Shown here one piece after another: positions 1 through 5,959 of a stretch of 7,159 bases of DNA. The notes beneath the pieces were generated by a model. It worked only from the letters and a program-made list of their open reading frames with translations, did not search any database and was not told the DNA's origin. This DNA is from Anaerolineae bacterium (GTDB taxonomy: Bacteria > Chloroflexota > Anaerolineae > Anaerolineales > Anaerolineaceae), in contig JACRAG010000586.1 of assembly GCA_016213455.1 (NCBI GenBank), positions 1 through 7,159 of the forward strand. The letters are read 5' to 3'. Position numbers and translations under genes: made by a program. Position 1 is the stretch's first letter. Every line of letters starts with the position of its first letter.

Positions 1-22
1 ACAGCCACGCCAGAGCAGCCCA

Positions 23-209
23 GCCGGTTTAAGGCTCCATTGTAATATCATGGTCTGACGGTTGAAACGGTTGGATAAACCTACTTCATCATTCAGCCAA
101 TGATTTACGCCGGTGATGTGCCGCGTTAATCCTACGCAGGGTATTGTGCCTCGCTCTTTATCCAATCGTTACCCATAACTTTGGATCTAATTTTTAGGAT
201 AAAACCGGC
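23..209. repeat. Nested inverted-repeat (fold-back) element
   Basis: Three inverted-repeat pairs lie inside one another with nearly the same centre (about 116-118). The outer arms are GCCGGTTT at 23-30 and AAACCGGC at 202-209 (8 of 8). The middle arms are AACGGTTGGATAAA at 66-79 and the complement of AACGATTGGATAAA at 157-170 (13 of 14). The inner hairpin is 102-113 with 121-131, ten pairs with one T-T mismatch and one bulged C around a 7-base loop. The segments between the arms match poorly. No target-site duplication flanks the outer arms. It could be a decayed miniature inverted-repeat element, a structured RNA, or paired binding sites. The middle pair is unlikely by chance in so short a stretch; the outer pair alone would not be significant. 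Confidence 0.45.
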
Positions 210-248
210 ATTGAAGAACAATAACACCCTGCATCTCATGCCCTTCGT

Positions 249-296
249 AAATTAAAGCCCAGTTCGAGCCGCCCTATAAGGCCGCTCGAACTGGGC
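249..296 (-). terminator. Rho-independent terminator of the operon
   Basis: A perfect 13-bp inverted repeat, GCCCAGTTCGAGC at 257-269 and its complement at 284-296, encloses a 14-base loop that can add three more pairs (271-273 with 280-282) after one C-C mismatch. Read on the minus strand the stem is followed at once by TTTAATTT (256-249), a fair U-rich tail. Read on the plus strand it is followed by A residues, so the direction is that of the operon. It lies about 275 bases past the GH31 stop codon. The stem is long and GC-rich enough to make this the best-supported non-coding feature of the window. Confidence 0.8.
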
Positions 297-348
297 AAAA
301 AATTGATCCCCCCGTCGCTAGAAAGGTTGAGGGGAAGGGGGTGTGATC
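297..348 (-). terminator. Possible second, upstream terminator hairpin
   Basis: On the minus strand GATC (348-345) and CCCCC (341-337) can pair with GGGGG (313-309) and GATC (308-305), with a three-base bulge on one arm and a loop of 23 bases. The stem is followed by AA and then six T (302-297), a classic U-tract. It would stand directly before the stronger hairpin at 296-257, giving terminators in tandem. The large loop and the bulge make it weaker than its neighbour. The six T may instead simply be the flank of the other hairpin. Confidence 0.4.
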
Positions 349-410
349 TCAGATGTATGCCAAACCCTGAAAAGCATGGGGCATGCATCCGTTCCCCACT
401 CATTAACCTT
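323..410. other. Foldable segment in the operon 3' untranslated region
   Basis: Nested complementary blocks are present: AAGGTT (323-328) with AACCTT (405-410), GGGGAA (331-336) with TTCCCC (392-397), GATGTATGC (352-360) with GCATGCATC (381-389; 8 of 9), and CCC (365-367) with GGG (378-380). The one imperfect pair is a G-U wobble if the plus strand is the RNA and a C-A mismatch if the minus strand is. The outer arm lies in the loop of the possible terminator at 297-348, so pairing of 323-336 with 392-410 and of 309-313 with 337-341 would exclude each other or form a pseudoknot. It may be a structured RNA or chance complementarity in a short stretch. No U-tract follows it directly on either strand. 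Confidence 0.25.
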
Positions 411-570
411 TATCCATGAAAATACCGCCGGCTCTGATTTCCTTCATTCTGCTTCGCCAAAATTTGAGGACTGCCAACCTGGATCTCTCCCATCCTTACC
501 TGATTCGAAGGAAGAGCACATCATTCTCCCAGGCCGTTCATGCAGGCTTTTATTTTCTACAGATCAATCG

Positions 571-2538
571 TTAGCTAAACAGAGCCTCGTAACCCTGGCG
601 CACAAAAACCGGGATCATCTCCAATGGGGTCGGAATGGTGATTTCCTGCCCGCCAGTGTACACCTTTTTATCCCACACATCCACCCAATCACAAGATGCC
701 GGAAGGTAAACCCGGCGCTCCGTGCTTCCCGGCTGGATAACAGGCGCAACCAACAGGTTGGGACCGAACAGGAACTGGTCGGCGATCTCCCAACAACGCG
801 CATCCCGCGGAAAGTGCCAAAACAGCGGACGCATCATGGGTGCACCGCTGTGCTGTGCTTCTTGCGCCATCTGCAAAATATAAGGCAGCAGCCGGTAGCG
901 CAAATGAAGAAACTTCTCCAGGATCGGATAAACCTCTTCACCAAAACTCCACAGTTCATTGGCTGCCCCCGATTGGCGGTGACCGCCACCCGGTTCGCGA
1001 TATCCATGCAGCCGGAAGACCGGGGTGAAAACGGCGAACTGGAACCAGCGAACCAACAGTTCGTGAAATGCCGGATCATCGATCTGTCCGCCGGTGAAAC
1101 CGCCAATATCACTGCCCCAGTAGGGGATCCCACTCATGCCTATATTCAGGCCGGCTGGAATCTGGCGGGCCAGATCTTCAAAAGTGGAGTGAATATCGCC
1201 TGACCAGACGGAAACACCCAGGCGCTGACTGCCTGCCCAGGCTGATCGGCAAAGGCTGAGGATCTCTTTCTCGCCTTCACCAGACAGACCATCATAGAAC
1301 GCCTGCTGGTGCAGCATGGGATAGAGGCAACCTACTTCCGCGCCATTGCCGAGGGAATAACGCAGGTTGTCATGGTGCGGCGGGTATATTTCAGGTTCGC
1401 AGGCATCCAGCCAAAAGGAACGGATGCCATGATGATAGTAACCCTGTCGAACCTGCTCCCATAGGAAGGCGCGGGCTTGTGGGTTGGTCGAGTCGATCAA
1501 GTGCAGGTGAACCGGTCCAGGCGGTTCGACATCCTCAAAAACAACCGGAGCTGAGGTACCTTGCTCAGTTTGCACCAGCATGCCCTGATCGCACAAAGTC
1601 GCGAAGTTATGGCTGCTTTCGTTGACTGTCGGCCAGACCGACACCACCAGTTCGACCCCAGCCTCACGCGCCTGGCGCACCATTTCCGCCGGATCGGGCC
1701 AGTCTGCCGGGTTGAACTGCCAGTCGCCCATATGGGTCCAATGGAAGAAATCGATCACCACGGTAGAGAGCGGCAGCCCGCGCCGCCGGTACTCTGCGAT
1801 GACGTCCAACACTTCCTGTTGGCTGCGATAGCGCAGCTTGCTCTGCCAGAAACCGGCTGCCCAATCTGGCAGGCGGGTCGGCCGTCCAGTGATTGTGGTG
1901 TATCGATCCAGAATACCAGGCAGGGTGGGTGCTGCCATCACCACATAATCGATCTGGCGGGCAGCATCCGCCACCCAGCGCGTACCGTTAAATCCCAGCT
2001 CCACCCTTCCCAGGCCAGGATGGTTCCAGAAAAAGCCGTAACCACGGTTGGAAAGCAGCAGCGGGATGGACACCTCTGTGTTTTGCTGCGCCAGATCGAT
2101 CACACAGCCCTTCTGGTCAAGCAGCCCATGCTGGTGCTGGCCCAATCCATAAAAACGCTCGCCCGGCTGCGTTAGAAAGCGCACATCCAGCTCGAACAGC
2201 CCGCCACCCCGGCTGCGGTAGTTGCGCCCATGCGGGCGGATGATCCGCGTTTCCACCTCTTCGAGAATGATCTCGTCATTCGAGGTGTTCAGGAAACGCA
2301 GCCGGCCATCCAGGTCCACTTCACAGGCGATCTGTCCATTGGTGATGCGCGTACCATGTGCCCTTAGGTCCACCTGGAAAGAGGCCGGCTGCGCCGGCAG
2401 CAGCGCACCGGGTAAATCCAGTGCTTGAGGTAAAAGACCGGCTCGTACGCGCAGCGCATCCGGTCCATATGGTTCAACCCAAAGATGCTCACCACGCTGC
2501 GCGCCATACAGTCCATGATCGAAGGCTTGGAAATTCAT
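571..2538 (-). CDS. Glycoside hydrolase family 31 alpha-glycosidase (alpha-xylosidase-like)
   Basis: A 655-residue retaining alpha-glycosidase. An N-terminal beta-sandwich (about 1-225, with GERFYGLGQ at 126-134) precedes the (beta/alpha)8 barrel (about 226-565) and a short beta-domain ending the protein. The likely nucleophile is Asp378 in WLDACEPE, and the acid/base is Asp448 in WSGD. Other family landmarks are VIDFFHW (261-267), GSDIGGF (475-481), MMRPLFW (568-574) and LLVAPV (595-600). The WLDxxEPE form resembles alpha-xylosidase-type bacterial GH31 enzymes, but alpha-glucosidase, alpha-galactosidase or transglycosylase activity cannot be excluded. No signal peptide is seen, so it probably acts in the cytoplasm on imported oligosaccharides. 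It is shorter than many GH31 enzymes (YicI is about 770 residues) because it stops after the proximal C-terminal domain. It is the last operon gene, starting 3 nt after the flavoprotein stop; its Shine-Dalgarno is weak (GGGA, 9 nt upstream), which suggests translational coupling. Confidence 0.93.
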   Translation of the reverse strand: MNFQAFDHGLYGAQRGEHLWVEPYGPDALRVRAGLLPQALDLPGALLPAQPASFQVDLRAHGTRITNGQIACEVDLDGRLRFLNTSNDEIILEEVETRIIRPHGRNYRSRGGGLFELDVRFLTQPGERFYGLGQHQHGLLDQKGCVIDLAQQNTEVSIPLLLSNRGYGFFWNHPGLGRVELGFNGTRWVADAARQIDYVVMAAPTLPGILDRYTTITGRPTRLPDWAAGFWQSKLRYRSQQEVLDVIAEYRRRGLPLSTVVIDFFHWTHMGDWQFNPADWPDPAEMVRQAREAGVELVVSVWPTVNESSHNFATLCDQGMLVQTEQGTSAPVVFEDVEPPGPVHLHLIDSTNPQARAFLWEQVRQGYYHHGIRSFWLDACEPEIYPPHHDNLRYSLGNGAEVGCLYPMLHQQAFYDGLSGEGEKEILSLCRSAWAGSQRLGVSVWSGDIHSTFEDLARQIPAGLNIGMSGIPYWGSDIGGFTGGQIDDPAFHELLVRWFQFAVFTPVFRLHGYREPGGGHRQSGAANELWSFGEEVYPILEKFLHLRYRLLPYILQMAQEAQHSGAPMMRPLFWHFPRDARCWEIADQFLFGPNLLVAPVIQPGSTERRVYLPASCDWVDVWDKKVYTGGQEITIPTPLEMIPVFVRQGYEALFS

Positions 2539-2541
2539 GAT

Positions 2542-4164
2542 TTAGATTCCCAGAGGATCCGTTTTGATCCGCGGCGTGCGATATATATCATCCGGCCAGG
2601 CCAGCTCAATTCCCAACTGCTCCACCAGCATCGCCTGGAAGTCTTCTGTCAAGTGCAGATCTTCCACCACGGCCTGGGGAGATACCTGCCGGAGCCGGCA
2701 AAAGGCTGCCAATGCACCGCTGGCCTCGCCAATGTTCCACTCGACCGGGTGCAGGCGATAACAGCCGTTGGTAATATGCGTGGTGCCGATATTTTTGCAG
2801 CCCGGCAGCAGATTGCTCACGCGCATTGGCACCAGCGCCCCCAAAGGGATCTGGAATGGCCAGCTGGTGATGTCGACGAAGTTGCGCGGGCCGGGGCTGG
2901 GGTGCAGATCGATACGGTAGCTGCCGACACCGACTGAATCGTGGAACAGCTCTGCGCCCTGCCGTGCTCCACGCGCCTCAACGCCCACATGCTGCTCAAG
3001 CACCGTGAAACGAGCCTTGATGCGCCTGCTTTCTCGAATATAAGCGCTGCGCGCCAGGCCGTGCCCGGTGCCAAATACATCCCCACGCAGGCGCAGCCCA
3101 CGATAACCATAACCACCATCCAGCCGGGGCGCTTCGGTTTGCATCCAATACAGTAAGGACAGGCTGAGCTGGCGTGCATCGGCCAAAATCGCAGCCTGCT
3201 GTTCCGCGTTGGGGCCGATCAGCGGCTGCAAGAAATAGTCGAGCTGCACCCAGTTGACCAGAACGATATCACTGGCAAAAGCTGCTTCGCGGAAGTTCTT
3301 GCGGTACAGAATACGCCGGAAATGCCACAGATCATCACCCAAAGGGGTATCGCTCGGACCGCTGAACAGCCCGCGGCTGACCGGCTCAAGCGTCATCGGA
3401 TCACTGTAAATCCAACTGAGTTGGGGAGCCGGCCAGAAGCTTGCGCGGTAATAACGCCAGAAATCGTAACGCTCGGGCTTTTGAATCGTGTGATCCTGAC
3501 CGGGGAGATAGTCGATGGCAAAACACCAGCTGAACGCCTGCTGGTCGGCAGGGTTTGGTTCACCCGGCAGGGCATGTAGTTCGCCAGTTTGAGCCTGGCT
3601 CTCTGCCCCCACCACATGCTCCACGCCTGCCAGCGGCAGCAGGTCACCCAGCTCGGTCGCATCGATAAAATAGTCTGCACTGATCTCGATCTCATCCTCA
3701 CTTTGCACCCGGCGCATGCGAATTGAGATCACCCGGTCACCTTGCGTCGCTGAAGCAGCCGGAACCCAACAGTACAGCACCTGCAGCGCACCATTCACGA
3801 CAAACGGCGCGAGCATTTCCACAAGAACAGCGCGCGATACGCGCGGCTCATGGCACAGCCGGCTGACATTGCCCATGCCCGGATTAAGGGTTGGATTGGC
3901 GGCAGCTTCCGCAGTCAGAGGATAATGGCCGCGGTAATATGCGCGGATGCGGTTGCGCAGTTCGCGGTAGCTGCGCGTGGCGCCCAGGTTTTCAATCCAG
4001 GGATGCTCATCGGGCGGAACGCCCTGAGCCGTCATCTGCCCGCCCAACCACTCGCTTTCTTCGGTCAGGATGACTCGTTGGCCCATCTTCAGTGCAGCCA
4101 GGGCTGCGGCGCAGCCGCCCAACCCGGCGCCCACAATCAGCACGTCGGTATGCAGTTCGTTCAT
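2542..4164 (-). CDS. FAD-dependent oxidoreductase of a sugar-utilisation operon
   Basis: A 540-residue flavoprotein, most like the FAD_oxidored (PF12831) group. The N terminus MNELHTDVLIVGAGLGG carries the GxGxxG dinucleotide motif (Gly12, Gly14, Gly17), followed by the acidic end of the second strand (LTEESEWLGGQM, 33-44). DYFIDATELGDLLPLAG (164-180) is the second conserved FAD-fold segment, and NLLPGCKNIG to WNIGEASGALA (451-486) is the C-terminal FAD-binding segment. Cysteines are scattered (18, 104, 132, 214, 456, 468, 489), so no iron-sulfur site is evident. There is no signal peptide or membrane segment, so it is probably cytoplasmic. The start at 4164 was chosen because the GxGxxG strand follows directly and TAAGG lies 6 nt upstream. 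A longer frame from 4287 would add 41 unrelated residues overlapping the permease gene. Substrate and electron acceptor are unknown; oxidation of a sugar or glycoside imported by the adjacent transporter is an inference. Confidence 0.88.
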   Translation of the reverse strand: MNELHTDVLIVGAGLGGCAAALAALKMGQRVILTEESEWLGGQMTAQGVPPDEHPWIENLGATRSYRELRNRIRAYYRGHYPLTAEAAANPTLNPGMGNVSRLCHEPRVSRAVLVEMLAPFVVNGALQVLYCWVPAASATQGDRVISIRMRRVQSEDEIEISADYFIDATELGDLLPLAGVEHVVGAESQAQTGELHALPGEPNPADQQAFSWCFAIDYLPGQDHTIQKPERYDFWRYYRASFWPAPQLSWIYSDPMTLEPVSRGLFSGPSDTPLGDDLWHFRRILYRKNFREAAFASDIVLVNWVQLDYFLQPLIGPNAEQQAAILADARQLSLSLLYWMQTEAPRLDGGYGYRGLRLRGDVFGTGHGLARSAYIRESRRIKARFTVLEQHVGVEARGARQGAELFHDSVGVGSYRIDLHPSPGPRNFVDITSWPFQIPLGALVPMRVSNLLPGCKNIGTTHITNGCYRLHPVEWNIGEASGALAAFCRLRQVSPQAVVEDLHLTEDFQAMLVEQLGIELAWPDDIYRTPRIKTDPLGI

Positions 4165-4170
4165 TCTGGA

Positions 4171-4175
4171 CCTTA
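4171..4175 (-). promoter_or_regulatory. Ribosome binding site deciding the flavoprotein start
   Basis: The sequence TAAGG, whose TAA is the stop codon of the upstream permease gene, lies 6 nt before the ATG at 4164. This supports the shorter flavoprotein start and implies coupling of translation between the two genes. Confidence 0.65.
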
Positions 4176-5027
4176 CCCTTTCGATCCCGAGAGCGAGAAG
4201 CTTTCCACTACCTGGCGCTGAGCCACCACGTAGAAGATCAACACGGGCAGCACCGCCAGCGTGGTCGCTGCCAGCTGTACATTCCACAGCGGCGTTCCAT
4301 ACTGGTCAGTGAATCCGCGCAGTGAAAGCGGGATGGTAAAGAGGGTCAGATCATCCAGATAAATCAACGGATCGAGAAATGCATTCCAGCTGGATAGAAA
4401 AGTCAAGATGGCTACAGAGGTCAGCGCCGGACGGGCAATCGGTAAAGCAATGCGCCAGTAGATGCCAAAGCGGTTCAGCCCGTCCATCATGGCAGCATCC
4501 TCGAGATCCTGCGGCAGGTTAAGGAAGTACTGGCGCATCATAAAGGTACCCAACACCCCACCCATCCCCAGAATCGGGATCAGAATCAACGGCAGGTGCG
4601 TGTTGGTCCACCCCAGAGTCTTCATGGTGATGAAATTGGGGATAATGGTGACTTCGTTGGGCATCATCATGCCGCTCAACAGCAGAATAAAAAACAAAGA
4701 CGCGCCTCTGAACTGGATACGCGCGAAGGCATATCCGGCGAGAGAAGAAACCAGCAGCGTCCCAGCCGTCACCAAAATGGCGATATACAGGCTGTTTACG
4801 TAGTGCTGCGCAAATGGCTGAAAGGTAAACACTTCACCAAAATTTTCCCAGTGCCAGGTGGAAGGCAGCAAAGTCGGCGGGAAGGCGAAAATCTCGTTGA
4901 CGGTCTTGAAAGCGCTGGTGATCATCCACCAGAATGGGTATAGAAATGGCAGGGCTAAACCAATTAAACCAACATACCAGGCTGCCATTCCCAGCTTCTT
5001 ACGGAAGGAAACTCGATTAGCGTTCAT
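4173..5027 (-). CDS. Sugar ABC transporter permease, MalG/UgpE type
   Basis: A 284-residue inner-membrane protein with about six hydrophobic segments (near 16-38, 79-103, 108-130, 143-163, 201-222 and 250-270). The cytoplasmic EAA loop that contacts the ATPase reads LEDAAMMDGLNRFGIYWRI (175-193) followed by ALPIARPAL; the motif's conserved spaced Ala-Ala, Asp-Gly and Pro are present. SSWNAFLDPLIYL (212-224) is typical of the MalG-side CUT1 permeases. It should pair with the permease encoded just upstream to form the membrane channel for an oligosaccharide. Its ATG lies 11 nt inside the end of that gene, with AGGTGG 6 nt before it, a strong ribosome site. No ATPase gene is visible, so a shared MsmX/UgpC-like ATPase encoded elsewhere is probable. 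The sugar cannot be read from the permease; the neighbouring GH29 and GH31 suggest an oligosaccharide with alpha-fucosyl residues. Confidence 0.95.
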   Translation of the reverse strand: MNANRVSFRKKLGMAAWYVGLIGLALPFLYPFWWMITSAFKTVNEIFAFPPTLLPSTWHWENFGEVFTFQPFAQHYVNSLYIAILVTAGTLLVSSLAGYAFARIQFRGASLFFILLLSGMMMPNEVTIIPNFITMKTLGWTNTHLPLILIPILGMGGVLGTFMMRQYFLNLPQDLEDAAMMDGLNRFGIYWRIALPIARPALTSVAILTFLSSWNAFLDPLIYLDDLTLFTIPLSLRGFTDQYGTPLWNVQLAATTLAVLPVLIFYVVAQRQVVESFSLSGSKG

Positions 5028-5958
5028 TATAGACCACCTGTTTGCGTACCCCCCACTGAACCAGCGTCAGCAGCAGCGCCGTCAAAAACAGCACAACCGC
5101 CAGGGTGCTGGCATAACCGGTCTCATAAATGCGGAAGGCAGCATAGTAAACATAGTAAGCCAGCACCATGGTGGCATTGGACGGCCCGCCGCCAGTCAAC
5201 AGCATGATATGGTCGAGTACATTAAGCGAACCGATCACGGTCACGACTGTAACCAGCATTATCGTAGGTGCCAGGAAGGGCAAAATGATGTGGCGCAGCG
5301 TCTGCCACGGATTGGCGCCATCCACGCTGGCAGCTTCAACATATTCCTTGGGCAAGTCTTTGATCGCCGCCAGAAAAATGATGATGTTCAGGCCAACATT
5401 TTTCAGAACGCGCGTAACCACAACGGCGGTCATCGCCCAGAACGGTTCCTGCAGCCAGTTGGGACCCTGGATGCCGAACAATTGCAGGAACTGGTTGAGC
5501 GATCCTTGCTCACCCTGCAAGACGAACCGCCAGACAATCACCCAGGCTACCGTCGAAGTTACAACCGGAGAAAAGAAAACTGTGCGAAAGATGGTCGAGC
5601 CAGCCAGGTTGCGCGCCAGCAGCAGCGCCAACCCCAGTGCCAGCACCATGTTGAGCGGAACCAGCCCCAGCATAAAGATCAGGCTGTTACCCAAAACCTT
5701 CAGAAAAAGCGGGTCGCTTGCCAGCATCTGGCGGTAGTTATCCAACCCAATAAAAGTTACCTGGCCAGTCAGCAGGTTACGGCTCTGAAAACTGAATACA
5801 AACACTGCCAGCAGCGGCCCCAGCACAAAGGCTAAAAATCCGAGCAGTTGCGGCGCAATGAACAGGTAGCCCATCAGTGAGTCACGCTGTTTAAGCTTAA
5901 GGCCTGCCATCACGGCGCGTCCTGCAATGGCGAGTGACGATTCTGGCGGGAGGTTCAT
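5017..5958 (-). CDS. Sugar ABC transporter permease, MalF/UgpA type
   Basis: A 313-residue inner-membrane protein. A cytoplasmic N-terminal tail of about 29 residues is followed by about six membrane segments (near 30-56, 90-115, 125-147, 173-198, 231-255 and 282-302). IAPQLLGFLAFVLGPLL (34-50) is the standard first-helix pattern of UgpA-type permeases. The EAA loop EYVEAASVDGANPWQTLRHI (205-224) then ILPFLAP faces the ATPase, and LLTGGGPSNAT (253-263) is the conserved periplasmic-side motif. With the downstream permease it should form the channel of an oligosaccharide importer that also needs a solute-binding protein and an ATPase, neither of which is in the window. The ATG at 5958 comes 1 nt after the fucosidase stop (TGACATG), with AAAGGA 5 nt upstream inside the fucosidase end, so translation of the two genes is coupled. 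Confidence 0.95.
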   Translation of the reverse strand: MNLPPESSLAIAGRAVMAGLKLKQRDSLMGYLFIAPQLLGFLAFVLGPLLAVFVFSFQSRNLLTGQVTFIGLDNYRQMLASDPLFLKVLGNSLIFMLGLVPLNMVLALGLALLLARNLAGSTIFRTVFFSPVVTSTVAWVIVWRFVLQGEQGSLNQFLQLFGIQGPNWLQEPFWAMTAVVVTRVLKNVGLNIIIFLAAIKDLPKEYVEAASVDGANPWQTLRHIILPFLAPTIMLVTVVTVIGSLNVLDHIMLLTGGGPSNATMVLAYYVYYAAFRIYETGYASTLAVVLFLTALLLTLVQWGVRKQVVYNER

Positions 5959-5959
5959 G

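Larger units (their letters stand above)
1..570. other. Non-coding region downstream of the operon
   Basis: I see no gene I can support in this stretch. It is visibly more AT-rich than the coding DNA to the right. A plus-strand frame is open from the edge to a stop at 43-45 and could be the tail of a gene outside the window, but 14 codons are not enough to tell. The minus strand has only very short frames (14 and 26 codons). A plus-strand frame starting at GTG 343 continues as the antisense of the GH31 gene and has no recognisable protein. What the stretch does hold is a nested inverted-repeat element (23-209), two terminator-like hairpins (249-348) and a foldable segment (323-410), listed separately. 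Confidence 0.7.

Noticed and set aside
1..45. Tail of a plus-strand gene ending at TAA 43-45
   Set aside because: Only 14 codons are visible, all three plus frames are open for a short distance, and nothing distinguishes one from chance.
58..73. Short direct repeat ACGGTTGAAACGGTTG
   Set aside because: Only two 7-base copies, 9 bases apart, overlapping one arm of the inverted repeat. There is no array and no CRISPR-like spacing.
257..270. GTTCGAGCC-like sequence as the T-arm of a tRNA
   Set aside because: It is one arm of a perfect 13-bp hairpin, and no acceptor, D or anticodon arms can be built around it.
343..1203. Plus-strand open frame of 286 codons beginning at a GTG in the non-coding region
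   Set aside because: Most of it is the antisense of the GH31 gene, and its unique first 76 codons show no recognisable domain or ribosome site. The GH31 frame has clear catalytic motifs across the overlap.
1561..2175. Plus-strand open frame of 204 codons inside the GH31 gene
   Set aside because: It is the antisense shadow of the GH31 barrel-coding region, without a recognisable protein pattern.
4165..4287. Forty-one extra N-terminal codons for the flavoprotein
   Set aside because: They overlap the end of the permease gene by 115 bases, look unlike a protein domain, and push the GxGxxG motif away from its usual place near the N terminus. The ATG at 4164 has its own ribosome site.
4858..5835. 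Plus-strand open frame of 325 codons opposite the two permease genes
   Set aside because: The composition is rich in Gln, His and Arg with no domain, as expected for the antisense of hydrophobic permease codons. The minus-strand frames have membrane segments and EAA loops.
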